From positions 30,232,181 through 30,296,180 of the forward strand of contig NC_068938.1 in the NCBI RefSeq assembly GCF_016801865.2: a DNA stretch of 64,000 nucleotides. Reading direction: 5' to 3'. Under the pieces are notes generated by a model. That model did no database searches. It was given only the letters and a program-made list of their open reading frames with translations, and was not told the origin of the DNA. This DNA comes from Culex pipiens pallens. Taxonomy: Eukaryota; Arthropoda; Insecta; Diptera; Culicidae. This document shows positions 31,657 through 44,940 of the stretch, one piece after another. The position numbers and the translations under genes are program-made. Position 1 is the stretch's first letter. Every line of letters begins with the position of its first letter.

Positions 31657-34052
31657 CACACGGAAAAAAATGTGTGCGAGAAATCATGAATTCTTGAATA
31701 ATTGGATTCATGATTTCGTGATACTTTTCATGATTTCGTGAATTTTATTCAGGAAATCATGAATAAAAATTCATATATTTATGATTTTTGTTCATGGCTC
31801 AAATATTTTTACGAATATTAACATTCCAACGCCCAAGGCTCCAAAAAAGTTGGAACGGTAACTTCAACTCAATGGTTCTCTGTCATAACTCAACCAATCA
31901 AGATGATTCTTGTTTCCACTGATTTGTAAGAATGTCTAGATGATTCTAGACTTTTGCAGAACTTAATTTGATCAAATCTGTAATTTTTGCGATCAAAAAC
32001 ATCGTTCCAACTTTTTTTTTCGCGTGTAAAAAAAAATTCGCCAAAAATTCCGCGGAGGCAGTCGTTTTAAAAAAAGGTGGAACGATGTTTTCGGTCGCAG
32101 AAATTACAGATTTGATCAAATTAAGTTCTGCAAAGTTCTAGAATCATCTAGACATTCTTACAAATTACTGGAAACAAGAATCGTCCCGATTAGTTGAGTA
32201 ATGCCCGAGAACCAGCGAGTTGAAGTTACCGTTCCAACTTTTTTGGGAGGCTTGGGCGTCTGTGTAAGTTGGACATGCGTTGGGCGTTCCAGTGTTAATC
32301 AATTTTCGTTCATGAAATCATGAATATAATAGTGATTCATGATTTCATGACTAATTTTCATGAAGTCATGAAAAAACTTCATGAATTCATGAATTATATT
32401 CACGATTTTACAATTTTTTATGCATGCAGAAACTTTACGTCGTGGGTAGAGCGTCCAATTTCCCGGGGTTACAAATTTCCCGGGAAATCCAGAGAAATCC
32501 AGGAAATTTTTTAATTTATCGAAAATTGTTTTAATCTTGGTACTAATTATATTCTTCAACAAAATTGTTTAAAATAGCTCAAAATAAGTGCGAGGGTTAA
32601 TTAATGCCTTGACGGATCGTTAAAAAAATAATCAAGCATATATGTATAAATTTTCAATTTGCACAAAATATGAAAAAATAATCATTGGTACTTTTTATTT
32701 CGTATTATTTTTCTAATCACAGTGTTTGGACAGCGAGTAAAATGACTTCATGCTTTAAAACCATGAAATTGCTATTAAATATGACTCTGTGAATAGTTTT
32801 AGAAAATATTATAAAGAATAATATCGAGACAATAAGTGAAATGAAAAAAAAATTAACAAAATATGGTTTTGTTATGGCAAATCTTTTATCATCAACAAAT
32901 CTTACTTGTTTGTGCTCATGAATAAATAGATAAGCATTGAATTTAGCTTCTTTTTTTACAAGAAATATCATTTTTATGAATATTTTTAAATATTTGGAGC
33001 GAGATTTTGAAATATGTTTGCAATTTTTGGACACCTTTTATATGATACGAAGTTGTTTTTTGATATTTTTTAATGATTTAATAATCAGCCAAATAAACTT
33101 TTTCGGTTAAAAAAAATTTTATAGCTAAGTAAAGTAGTTTAGTGGTTGTTATTTAAACCTCTTACGCCCTTGGTAGCTCAAGTGCTATATAAATTCTTAA
33201 ATTTAAACTGTAATTTCTCGAACAGTTTTAAACAAATTAACCAAATTCTTCTTGCACAAAATGAGACATTAAATGATATTTTTTTCATTCATACAATTTG
33301 ACCATGGTAAACAAAATCAAAAAAAAAATGATCTTGGCGGTTAGGGGTACCTTATTTTGAAATGATGTAACAACAATTTTCGTTTAAAAAACTTACCGGA
33401 ATTAGAATAGTTTAATGTCATTCCAAAATATCGTAATTTGTGTTGCTTTACAAAAAGATCCCAGTTGTGAAAGCTTCAGAAATTAATATTACCTTAAATA
33501 TACCTTGATATGAAAATTTTAGACGAACTGATAAGTTATAAGAACAGTAAATTTTTGTATTTTTTTTTTGCAAATTCAAAAAAATGTGCCAGGAAGTTAT
33601 GGCAATGTATACTTCCGCTTGAATTTTGCTAATTACCGGGAAATTTACAAATTTGCCGTGAAATAAACATGAATAAATATGCATGATTAGACATGACCGA
33701 ATACACTCGTAAACGTGAATTAAATTCATGATTTCATATATTTTTGTCATAAAAATTTATGCATTATGTCATGAAATTTATTCATGATTTCGCGAATTTT
33801 ATTTATGCTATCAAAAATTAATCATAAAAAATATTCCAGAATTCATGAACTTCGAGCACAAATTCATGAATAAAAATTCACGAATTCATGAATTTTCTAT
33901 ATGAAAAAATGAATTTTAATTCATGAGGTATATTTTTTTGATCGTAATCATGAATTTTTATTCATAAAATCATGAATATTTTTCATTTTACGATATTCGC
34001 GATTTCATGGTACGATTTGCATGATTTCCGGAACACTTATTTTTGCGTGTGT
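31657..34052. mobile_element. CATGAAT-rich TIR element, ~2.4 kb, with nested insertion
   Basis: Terminal inverted repeats CACACGGAAAAAAATGTG and, reversed, CACACGCAAAAATAAGTG (15 of 18 match) mark the ends. Both subterminal zones (31690-31800 with 32305-32410, and 33715-34030) are packed with palindromic ATTCATGAAT-type words in both orientations. The middle is AT-rich with no transposase-like frame. A separate foldback (31818-32298) is inserted in the left part. Confidence 0.5.
31818..32298. mobile_element. Foldback element nested in the CATGAAT-rich element
   Basis: Arms run from TTAACATTCCAACGCCCA (31818) inward to about 32018, and inversely from about 32069 to 32298 (TTAACACTGGAACGCCCA on the minus strand). 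Shared long words include AAGTTGGAACGGTAACTTCA and AGAATGTCTAGATGATTCTA. The right arm carries an extra ~20 bp near its end. There is no coding content. Confidence 0.75.
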
Positions 34053-36993
34053 GGAAATGTTGGTCAGCGTAGGAGGGAACAGATGGGGTGTCATTGGATG
34101 AGTTTGGTACTTTTGGTGGGGGGAATTCCCAGGAAAATTTGGCGGCTTATCATATCCAAGAAATACAGTTGTTTAACGGATCAATGTTTTTTTTTTTGTT
34201 TCTGATAAAGTCATTTCCTCATGAAAATGGTGCACCTAAAGTTTTCAAAAGGTAGAATCTTTGTGTTCTTCCTAGAATGCTATCAAATCCAATCTCTTCA
34301 CATGTGAATTCCCCCGAACAGGCTAATAAATAGCTCCCCTGGTGTGCTCCCCAAAATTCCTAGCTTATCTGAAAGCTCACTAATTTATCGTAATTTGTCC
34401 GGGCCTTAATAGAGTTATCGAAACTCTATCCGTTTTCCAAACAAAGGCTTAACCTCCCAAAACACACACACCTAAACTATCACTAGTGCCCAAATCTGTT
34501 CCACTCTGCCACTCGGGGGAAGGTTCAGGGTCCAGGGTGGTCCAAAACATGCATGACATCACCCTCCCACCCTGAACACACTCACCGTAACTCACTCCCA
34601 AACAACTCAATATTTAATCAATGTCTGGCGAGGCGTGTGGTTGACCTGATCTGATAAAGTCGTTGGCTGAAGCCGAGCCAATCAAGGGGGCCCACCTCTT
34701 CCGGCCATCATCGTCGTCGTTCTGGAACAGGAGGACGATGCCACCGGATGCCGAGCTATTAATAGCGTCCTTGTCAAGGCCGCACTAGAATCGATTAACT
34801 TTTGGAACTACCTTCCGGAAAGGGAGAGGGGAGACTTGAAGTGGCCACCACGCAAGAAGTTGTGGAAGACTCGGAAGTTGTTCTCATCAAGGAAATGGCC
34901 AAACTCGTCCGGCTTTGTCTCCTTGTGGCGCTTGCTGGAACTGTTTCGGAGCATTTGGAGCGTAACTAAATCGTGCTGACAAAGCGGAAAACGAGGCTCG
35001 AGCCCGGGTTGTTGTCGGCGTTCTACTCCGGGGAACACCGGCCAGGAGATGTACCTTGGTGGCAGGTGTCCGAAAGTTTCATCCTGAGATAAGCAGGTCG
35101 AACTTGAAACTTGCAAAGGAAGCCTACAGAGGATATCTTACGGCAGGGTTGCCAGATCTTAATATTTCACTCACCAATAAATAATTTTTGAAAATCACAA
35201 ATTTTGTCAAATTTTCGACCAAGGGTCAACCCTCGAACTAAAGCTGGCCCCTGTCCAGGTTCAGTCTAACAGCTGGTGGCCACAGACCGTGTGTATTATT
35301 ATGTAATGGTCGCACATCAAGACGTTTGGGCTTTTGGGACGCTCCCGAGCGCGGTTGGCCTGTTTTGGGATGCTGCTGCTGCCTGGATGAGCAGAAATAA
35401 ATTGACGGTGAAATGGGAAATGCGATGCCGTGTGTGTGCGGCTTGTAATGTCATGGTCAGGTACAGATTGGAAAATGGGTCATCAGCAGGGATTCCGGGA
35501 TAGTGGACCTTTTTCGCTTTCATTGCCATGGGAAATAAATGATTTATTATGCTGTTTAGTCAATGGCCACTGAATATTCACGAGCTTTTAGAGGAGTTAC
35601 TGGTACAAAATTTGCTTCTTCTCAAAACGGAAGGTGCTAATTGCTCCCAATTGCTCATTTCCTGCCCTCACCACGCAACCTGCCCTTATCAGCTTCCTGT
35701 CAATCTTGATCTCAGCCTCGTAACTAACAACCCAGTTCACACTTCCTTCATTCTGCTCTCAATTACACTTCCAAAAAATCAAGATAACCCTTCCCGACCT
35801 TCTCCCTCTCATCAAGTCACACGCACGGAAGTCGCTACTCATTTGTTCGGAGATATCTCCTCCTCTCCCTCTCAAGAAGGGTTCAGACAAGTGTTTGGCT
35901 GTTCCCCTCGCCCATCCGCGACTTCCCGCGCGATCCCTTTGATCACGTGTGACTAACCTTGCAGCGCGACACCACGTGGTGTCATCGTTTGTTTTTTTTT
36001 TTTTTCTAGTACAGTTGAGCACCGATAGTTTGGCAGTGCTTTTTTATCGGAATTTGTAAAAGAAGAAAAATAGCCCTTTATGTTCACAATTACATTTGTG
36101 AGCGCAATGAACTATTTAAAAAAATCATTAAAGAGTTTTCCGTGAGACTTTCAATCTACCGGTAAATTTCAATATAACCATGAGATTATGTATTTTTTTG
36201 TTATATTCTAAAAGTGTCAAACAAGCGTGCTCCCACTGTTTTCAATTGCACTTCCTAAAAACCAAAAGAGATGCTCACACGATGTCATCGTATTTGTTCC
36301 CCTCTTGATTTGAAACGTTCCTTAATGTTTATTTAAATTCTCATTTTCCATAAAATTCGTCGTCACATTCTCCCTGCTGATGCATTCTCTGTCGTGCGAC
36401 TCAAGCAACTCTTTTTTTCGAGGCTTGTTTTGCTCTTTTAATGATGCATTCCACTTTCTTCTTTCTTCCTCTCTCGAGCTGAGACGCCTTAATCCGGCGT
36501 TATCCGAAGAGTGAGATGATAAATTCTTCGCTTCATCATGATGTGCTCACCGGGGTGCCTCGCGGATGAGTTGAAATTGCTTCCTTTGAGTTGAGTGAAG
36601 AATTCACAGAGAAGTAGACGCAGATTTTCACAAGTAGTATTCTTTTGAACAATGGAGGTTGTTTTGTATTTTTTATTTCCTTCAATTGATTTATTCGATC
36701 TATTAGGCGTCAAAGGTCTCTTTCCCAAACTTTGAATCAATAGTTGTAGAAATGTTCCCCGAGTTATAATCTTATAAATGTCAGATTTTCTGTCAAATGA
36801 ACGAGATTTTTTATTAGGCTCAACAAAGAATATGAGCTTTTCTGTAAAAAAAAAGATAGAAAAAAACAACATTGTTTATACCTTCATGAGTAAAGAAGAT
36901 TTTTTTAACGATGATAAGCTTTTCTAAGGAATATTAATTTCTATTATTTAACTAAATACATTTGCGGAAGCATAAACTAATTATGTTATTTTT
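34053..36993. other. Mostly single-copy-looking non-coding DNA
   Basis: 34.2-36.0 kb is less AT-rich and carries several short open frames on both strands (35276-35503, 35549-35956, 35759-36022, 34808-35116), none with recognisable features. A pyrimidine-rich stretch (35.8 kb) rich in CTCTCCCTCTC is present. At 36011-36035 ACAGTTGAGCACCGATAGTT resembles transposon-terminal words found at 42520. Confidence 0.4.
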
Positions 36994-37564
36994 AATTTTG
37001 GATTTGGTTTTTCGGCTTTCAGTCATTTAGCAGTGAAAACAATTTATTGTTTCAATTTCCGACGTTTCGGCAAATTTATTGCCTTTTTCAAGGATTAAAA
37101 ACGGTTTGTTTTCTTGTTATTTTTGGAGTTTTGGGTAAATTGGTAACTGTCTTTTGTTGTTGTTCCTCAGTCTTAGTTGGTGCATAGCAGCACATATTAT
37201 GCTGGTAGATGCTTGTTTCGGTAGAATATCTAGCTATACCTTTGACGCTTTTTGGTGAACAAAACCGCCATTAAGCTCCGTTCGATTGGAATTGACCGTT
37301 TCGTGGATAGTGCAACACAAAAAAGTTTTTTCGAAACCGAAACCAGCAGCTACCAGCATAATATGTGCTGCTATGCACCAACTAAGACTGAGGAACAACA
37401 ACAAAAGACAGTTACCAATTTACCCAAAACTCCAAAAATAACAAGAAAACAAACCGTTTTTAATCCTTGAAAAAGGCAATAAATTTGCCGAAACGTCGGA
37501 AATTGAAACAATACATTGTTTTCACTGCTAAATGACTGAAAGCCGAAAAACCAAATCCAAAATT
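36994..37564. mobile_element. 571-bp foldback with Penelope-like-element terminal motif
   Basis: Two 215-bp arms (36994-37208 and 37350-37564) are near-perfect inverted copies around a 141-bp centre. Each arm carries, in its own orientation, CTTGAAAAAGGCAATAAATT followed by TGCCGAAACGTCGG. This GGC-loop-GCC-GAAACGTCGG arrangement resembles hammerhead-derived sequence reported at termini of Penelope-like retroelements, although the catalytic CTGATGA is degraded here. A frame over the centre and right arm (37252-37470) reads through CCYAPTKTEEQQQKTV to VFNP and could be a remnant of an element ORF. The family assignment is an inference. Confidence 0.55.
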
Positions 37565-38164
37565 GTAGAGTAACAGTCGAGAGCATAACTACTGTTATTT
37601 TTAATAAGGATAAGAAGCAGTCTTCTAGATTTTCATATTAAAAAATTGATTTATATTTTAAGATTTGGTCATTGGTTCTCCATTAGGCCGTCCCAAAAAA
37701 ATGAAAAGTTGTCAAATCTTCGGTGCTCACCCCTAGAATGATAGATTAGGATGTCAGGAACAATGTTTTCATACAACAAAAAAATCCCAAAAATGGTTTA
37801 CAACTCGCGCGCGGAGCATGAATGAAAAAAGTGCATTTTTCGAGTATTTTTCAGAATTACGCGTAACAATCATACTAAAGTCATTCAAATTTGGTCGCCT
37901 TGGGCTTCAAGTTATAGTTTAATGTCCCCTGAACAAATTCCTGTACAGACATAGTCAATAAAAGCTTGTGTTTGGGCATGGCAGGGCGTTTTAGGCAGAA
38001 AAATTTGTACTTTTTAACCAAAAAATTTCAAAAATCACTCCTCAAAACGAGCCAAAAAATTTTGCAGCCAAAACCAATGCATTCAGCTTTTTTTAACATT
38101 CAATTTATGTACACTCAAAGCCGAGATATTTGCATTTTAGTGAACAAAAAGTGACGAATTTTCA

Positions 38165-38683
38165 AAATTCTTGGTATATAAGCGTTTTTAGCATAAAACA
38201 TTGGCTACTATGATTACAAACGGGAAGGCATATATTTTGTATATTTTTATTTTGCTCGCTCAAAAACGATATTTGTTAATAACATTTCATGAAAAAAACA
38301 TGAGATTTTCTCACAATGTGACGTAAACGACATATTTATAAGTACTGCTCTGTGCTCTTCCATATGAACAAATAAAGCTCTAATGGGTAACTTTTTTTGA
38401 AAAATAAGTTTTTTATAAATGAATTTGTTTCATTCGAATGTACATACATATGAAAAATCACGTTCACAGCTTGGAGATATGAACTTTAATAAAATTATTT
38501 TGATTTATGATTATGTGTCGTTTACGTCACATTGTAAGAAAATCTCATGTTTTTTTCATGAAATGTTATTAACAAATATCGTTTCTGAGCGAAAAAAATA
38601 AATATATCCAAAATATATGCCTTCCCGTTTGTAATCATAGTAGCCAATGTTTTATGCTAAAAACGCTTATATTCCAAGAATTT
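38165..38683. mobile_element. 519-bp foldback element
   Basis: Left arm 38165-38333 and right arm 38516-38683 are inverted copies (shared words: AGCGTTTTTAGCATAAAACA, AACGGGAAGGCATATATTTT, TGACGTAAACGAC), separated by ~182 bp. The arms differ by a few bases. No coding content. Confidence 0.75.
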
Positions 38684-41465
38684 AATCATTCCAATTACCA
38701 TTTTTCAAGCAGAGCTTTGCTTCTATGGTAAAAGTGACTTTGAAAAATATTTGTCCACTTGAATAATCTACATTATCAATTGATTAGTTAGGTTTTGGTT
38801 GATTAAAACATTCCCTTATTTTGAATCAGATAATGAACAGGTTAAATCGGTCATCACAAAAATATTTTCGTTTATATCAATTAAGCTACTTATTTCTTAC
38901 CTGAAAATGGAATAATTTGCTATTAATGTCGATTTCATGATGAAATAAAACAATTTCAAATTTCAAACCAATTTACTCGCTGTAGGATATAATGAAAACA
39001 TCACCCCAAGTTTCAGCGCCCTCTAGTGGGGGGTAATTTTGACGTTTGATTGCCTATAGTAACAAACGATTTTATATGTGTTTCATGTGAAAAATTCAAT
39101 TTCAGTCCTTAAAATTTTAGCCCCCTGATTTTATAGGCAATTAACTTTAAATAAAGTTTGCAATGGTTTTAACAAAAACATAACAGTCATTTCACTTTAT
39201 TTTTATTTTTTTTTTGTTTTGTTTTTTTTTTATTTTTTGATATATTTAAGTGAATAAAAAGTGCCATCTTTTAAGCTTCGAACTGAATTTAAATATTAAA
39301 TATTAAAACTTGTGTGAAACCTTCTTTACTTTTTGAAAAAAAAATAATATTCAAATTTTAAATTTACGACTGACATTTCAAAAGACCCAAATAATTTGAT
39401 TTAAGCACACACAGATTTATCAGGAAATGGTGACAGATTATGTCTCACATAAAAATGTGTAAATTTACATCAGAAAATGAAGAATTTCCATCAGTTTCTG
39501 GTGAATATTCATCAGGTTCACATTTTTTTAACATTTTTTAGGTAATATTACTCAAAAAAGAGGTTATATTCAACCAACCAATTTTTTTACATACTTAAAT
39601 TCAATTGTTTTGCTAAGAACCAAATATCGGATGAACATTGTCCAAAATTTTTTTTTAAATTTTCTCTTTTATTATAAAAATGGCTTTTACTCGAAAACGA
39701 TTCATTTTATCAAAAATTTCAGTACTTCATCCAAAATTATTTTTGGGAGAATTTCCGTTTCCTTCTAAAAATCAATAATATTTCCAAAAAAAAATTGCCG
39801 ATCGATAAACAAAACGCCTGTCATAGCTCAAAAGTTAGCACTTTTTGTACACTACAACAAATCAAAAATGAAAAAAATCGATGAGGGTAAGGTTTGTCAA
39901 AATCGAGTTTTCTGATAAAAAGTTATTTAAGAATTGGGTGATTTGTTTTCTGTTTACCATTTTGTTTCTATAACCTACTACTAAGCTGAAGACACAAAAT
40001 CAATCTCACAGCAATAAATCCGATGGTAAAATCGCATGCAAAAGCATGCACATCACCTTCGGCTAGAAATACATTAAAAAAAATGCCTATTTTTCCATGT
40101 AAAAAAATGTATAAGATGAGCCTTCCGCTCGCTACATAGATAAACATAAACATTTCCCGTTGTCATCACTTTGGAAAAAAAGAAACAAATGTAAAACTTT
40201 TAACAAGAATCATTTCCTCGCAACAAAAACAAACCCGAAAGGGCGGGTCGGTTAATGCGACGAAATGATTTAGATATGCTTTTTGTAACGAAAGTTGCCT
40301 TTCCTTTCCCGTCTAAACAGCCCCACAGTTGGAAAAATTCAATCTAAAAACAATAATTTTTATAACTCAATTAAGCGTGGGAAAAGTACGCGCTGGGATG
40401 CAACACCCATCTCACTTGCACTCATCGCCTCCTCAGCATTGTTGACATTAATCAAGTTTGCTCGCGCGCGCTCTCTCTTTCCCCCGTCTCTCAAATTCAT
40501 TGTCATCACTCGTTCGTCGTCATTCATTCGAAAGAATGTGTGTGTCTGTATGTGTTCACTTAAGAGCTGGGGACATTCCAAAACAGTAGCGAGAACGAAA
40601 ACAACACCGACAAAACAAAAAAAAAATGTTGAAGCAAATGAAAACAGAGGGGGAAGTTGGAATTGTCTGAAAAAATAAACTGTAAAAACTTTTTTTTTTC
40701 CTCCTTTCGAAAGATAATGGGTTCAAGCCAAGAAAAACAAACCGACGACGATGGAAAAGGGTATCTCATTAGAGAGTGCGAGAGCGGAGATGGGTGACCC
40801 TTTCAGTGACATAATGAGTTTGTCCTGGGTGACGATGGACGTGGGGACAGCGCGGTGAGAGTTATGGCAGACTAGTGCTGATAGTGGACGTTGAAAGAGG
40901 GCTTAGAGCAACTTTTACAGATGATCGATGTTACGTAATGGCATAAGCCTTTTGAATAAGTTATGATTTGTTTCCATTGATTCTCTAGCTTGATGTTTCT
41001 ATTGCTGCGACCTACAAAACCACAAACAGGTGCATTATTTTGCATCAATAAACCCCAATTCACAACAATAGCAATAAATCCATCATCTTGTCAAACTAAC
41101 ATAACCTCAAACCAATCACCGGCACCAGACAGACAGCCACTTCAACCTAACAATGTTGTTTGACATACAAACACATACACAAACAGAACAATGACGTTGA
41201 AGAATTTCCCACGGTCGTTCCGTGTTCGCATGATTGCACATTTGTAAACCTCTCATTCTTATCGGAAAAGCCGCATCACTTCCAACACTTCCTCCGTGGA
41301 TCCTCAATCCTTTCGATTTTAATCAATCAAACCCAACAACCCGATTCCCTCCATCAGTCGTCCTGACACGCACTTTCAAAATGTGCCACTTCACACTATT
41401 TCACGCAGAAATCGTCACTTTATCGCGTGGTTGTCGCAATTAAAAAAAAACAAAAAACAAAAAAA
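38684..41465. other. Non-coding stretch with an old MITE copy
   Basis: 38.7-40.2 kb is AT-rich with a degraded relative of the 227-bp MITE at about 39410-39570. 40.3-41.4 kb is more balanced; 40440-40560 has CTCTCTCTTT and GCGCGCGC words and could be regulatory. No gene is supported. Confidence 0.4.
39410..39570 (+). repeat. Degraded relative of the 227-bp MITE
   Basis: Shares with 49679-49905, in the same order, TCAGGAAATGGTGACAGATT, CATCAG, GGTGAATATTCATCAGG or close variants, TTCACATTTTT, and a GAGGT(T/A)ATATTCAA word. Its ends are not preserved. Confidence 0.7.
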
Positions 41466-42118
41466 AACATCAACAAAATCAACAAAGTCAAAAAAGTCAA
41501 CAATATCAACAAAATCAACAAAATCAACAAAATCAACAAAATCAACAAAATCAACAAAATCAACAAAATCAACAAAATCAACAAAATCAACAAAATCAAC
41601 AAAATCAACAAAATCAACAAAATCAACAAAATCAACAAAATCAACAAAATCAACAAAATCAACAAAATCAACAAAATCAACAAAATCAACAAAATCAACA
41701 AAAGCAACAAAATCAACAAAATCAACAAAATCAACAAAATCAACAAAATCAACAAAATCAACAAAATCAACAAAATCAACAAAATCAACAAAATCAACAA
41801 AATCAACAAAATCAACAAAATCAACAAAATCAACAAAATCAACAAAATCAACAAAATCAACAAAATCAACAAAATCAACAAAATCAACAAAATCAACAAA
41901 ATCAACAAAACCAACAAAATCAACAAAATCAACAAAATCAACAAAATCAACAAAATTAACAAAATCAACAAAATCGACAAAATCAACAAAATCAACAAAA
42001 TCAACAAAATCAACAAAATCAACAAAATCAACAAAATCAACAAAATCAACAAAATCAACAAAATCAACAAAATCAACAAAATCAACAAAATCAACAAAAT
42101 CGACAAAATCAACAAGAA
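41466..42118 (+). repeat. (AAAATCAAC)n 9-bp array, ~650 bp, ~72 copies
   Basis: A near-homogeneous 9-bp array, with scattered single changes (AAGCAAC, ACCAAC, ATTAAC, TCGAC). Left-edge units are diverged (GTCAAAAAAGTC). The triplet-compatible period leaves all frames open on both strands, generating 230-265-residue artefacts of the S-T-K or D-F-V type. Confidence 0.97.
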
Positions 42119-43626
42119 ACAAAACTAAAGAACTTTTTTATTTAATATTGTCAAAACAAAGGGTACAAACTTCAGAATGAAAAGTTTTTTACGTTTACGT
42201 CAAGTGATCATCACCCATACCAACAAACGCAGCCTTTGCTGATTAAACACGACTTTGGCCCGTCGTCGTTGTCGTTTCTCCGCCCGTCACGTGATTGACG
42301 TGCGGAGAATATCGCGTGTCGGAAATTCTCCCTCAATCGTGTGTGTGTGTGTGTTATTTTTTCTGCAGTGTTTGTGTCCTTTTTTCGCGCTATTGTTTTG
42401 TTTCGTTTCACTGCCGCTGCGGATGCGTGCCATTGGTCGTTTAGCACTTGATTCGTTTATGTGTTTTTGTGTGTATCACATCATGACGGGTTTGACGGGC
42501 TCTTCAGCCCTTGCGGTACAGTGAAGGCGCGATAGTTTGACGTTTTCGAGCGGTAATGCCATAATGGCGGCCACCTGTCAAATTGTGCCATAATTGCTGG
42601 TGTTCATCTGTCAGAACGCGACATAATGGTGACTGTTGCTGTCATCACAAGGTTTCAAGTTACTCCAGCTCAACTGTCACAGGCGATTTTTCGACTGACA
42701 GCAGTGTTCACAGTGCATCATCGTCGGAGAAGAACCGACGTCCGTCACATCGCGGAGCGAAAGGAAAATTGAAACCGACAAAAACAGCACGGTTCCCGCC
42801 AGTCCCCAACAAACTTCAAAACCGGCAAAGTTCCGAAGTGACTGTGCTATTCTTTCAATCGATCGATTCGAATCCGTTTGATAGACGAGTCGGGTCTGTA
42901 AAAAATGCAAAAACAACGACCGGCAACCACCCCGCAGGGCTGGCACTGTAAACCTTGCGCAAGGCAATATCCCGTAATCGATCGGAACAGCAAGTAGTGG
43001 TGGAGAAACCGGACGAGGCCGGATGTTTAGTCAATTTAAATACCTCCAGCTCGGGCTGACTGTGTGTTGTTTTGCTCGGGAACCGTGAGTCGGCACGAAA
43101 CTCTGGCAAGACGAACTGCGATGATTGGCAGATTGGGGAATTACGTGACGATAAAAGGTACATCAGAACGAACGCACCATAGGAGGCGGAGATCCCCATG
43201 AGCCTGAACCTGACCTCGATTCGAACTGCCGAAATTGATGGGCTCGGTTTGGTCAAGGATAACGAGTCGCTGGGAGTGACAGATTGCCGGATCGGTTTGG
43301 CAGAAAAAGAGGGACCCCCGTACGTACGTGACAAGTCGTGATGTTGACGCCGGCTGACAAATGTAAACGGTTCTCGAGCTGAGCGAAAATGGGCCATGTA
43401 ATCCGATAATTGGCTTTACATCGGGCAGTGACGGACGGATGTGGCGATGGCCTTTTCTGGGGGCTTTTAGCGTACAAAGAAATTGAAGGACCTGAGGGAA
43501 ATCGTAGCTAATCTACTTGCTGAGATAAGCTGAAGGTCAGATTTGGTAAACCTTTATCCTTGGACAATGCGATTATACCAGTTTACGAACTCTGCCCAGC
43601 TAGTCGAGATCTCTGAATTCGTTTGA
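42119..43626. other. Balanced-composition region, possible promoter or 5' exon area
   Basis: 42.2-43.5 kb is the longest patch of near-even base composition. It includes ATAATGGCGGCCACC, CAGTGTTCACAGTGC and GATCGATTCG words. Short frames occur on both strands (42583-42951 +, 42855-43397 -), with neither convincing. It could hold a first exon or promoter, but I cannot point to a start site. Confidence 0.3.
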
Positions 43627-44940
43627 ATCAGTTAAAGTTAGTCAAGTCAGTAAAATCTGTTGGATCGCAACAATATAGATAAAGGCAGTCAAAGGCAGTT
43701 AAGATATTTGAAAGCAGTCGAAGTCAGTAATACACTCAAGGAACCTGAAGTCAACCAAAAGCAGTCGTTGGCAGTTAAAATCAATTTGAGGCATTCAAAG
43801 GTGGTCTCGAAGGCAGTCAAACACAGTCGATTCAGTCAAAGGCTGTTCACACTCAGTCGAAGACAGTTCAAGTCAGTCGAAGGCAGTCAAAAGAAATCGA
43901 AGGTAGTCAAAGGGAAGTCGCAGCCAATCGGAAGCAGTCAAAATGAGGCTGAAACATTCAAAGGTAGTTGAAGGCAGTCAGATGCAGTCGAAGGTGGTCT
44001 TGGAGGCAATCAAAGGTTAGGTTATGACAATAAGTCAAAGTCAGTTGAGGTCAATTCAGTCGAATACAGTTAAAAAGGCCGTCGCCGGCAGTTAAAGGCA
44101 ATCGGAGACAGTCGAAGGCAGTACCGAAGGCACTTAAAACCAGTATTCAGTCGGAGGCAGTTTTGACAGTCAGTCAAAATCAGTTCAAGTCAGTCAAAAG
44201 CAGTCGATTCAGTTGAATGCTATCAAAGGCAGTCGATTGCAGTCAACAGCAATCGAAGACAGTCAAATGGAAGTCACAGCCAATAGAAAGCAGTCAAATG
44301 TGGCTAAAAGCATTCAAAGGCAGTTGATGGTAGTAGAAGGGTAGTCGCTGGCAGTTGAAGGCAATCAAAAGTAGTCAAAGGCAGTTGAAGGTGGTCTGAA
44401 AGGCAGGCAAAGTAACTCAGATTCAGTTGAAGGCAGTTATGTCAGTTAGTCGAAACCAGTTCAAGTCAATCGAGTAATCGAAGACATTCAAAGACAGTCG
44501 ATGGCAGCCAATGACAATCAAAGTCAGCCAAAACTAAAAGAAAGCAGTCTTTGGCGTTGAAGGCAGATGAAGTTATTTTAAAGGCAGTCACTGGTAGTTG
44601 AACGCACTCGAAGGCAGTCAAAGGCAGTTGAAGCGAGAAATAAGGAATTGTAGTTAGTAAAAAACCGAAGTTAGTCAAATCAGTTTAAGGAAAACAATTG
44701 CCAGTTGAAGGCAAGCGACGAAGGTTGAATGCAGTTGAAGGCAGTCAAATTCAGTCAGTTGAAGTCAGTTGAATCAGACGAGTAAGTCGAAGAAAATTAA
44801 AGGTAGTCAACGGCAGTCAAATACAATTGAAGGTAGTTCCAGGCAATTGAAGGCAGTCAAAAGCAGAAAATGGCTGTGAAGGCAGTCAAAACCTGATGAA
44901 GGTTGTGGTTTGGTTGAGCGTTTTAGCAGAATGCATTACT

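Noticed and set aside
35549..35956. 135-residue frame in pyrimidine-rich DNA
   Set aside because: Composition follows base bias; no domain or conservation cue.
41383..42180. 230-265-residue STK-repeat and DFV-repeat frames
   Set aside because: Translation of the AAAATCAAC array.
42520..42760. Promoter and 5' exon of a gene
   Set aside because: Base composition is suggestive, but no TATA/initiator pair, start codon with an extended frame or donor site could be fixed.
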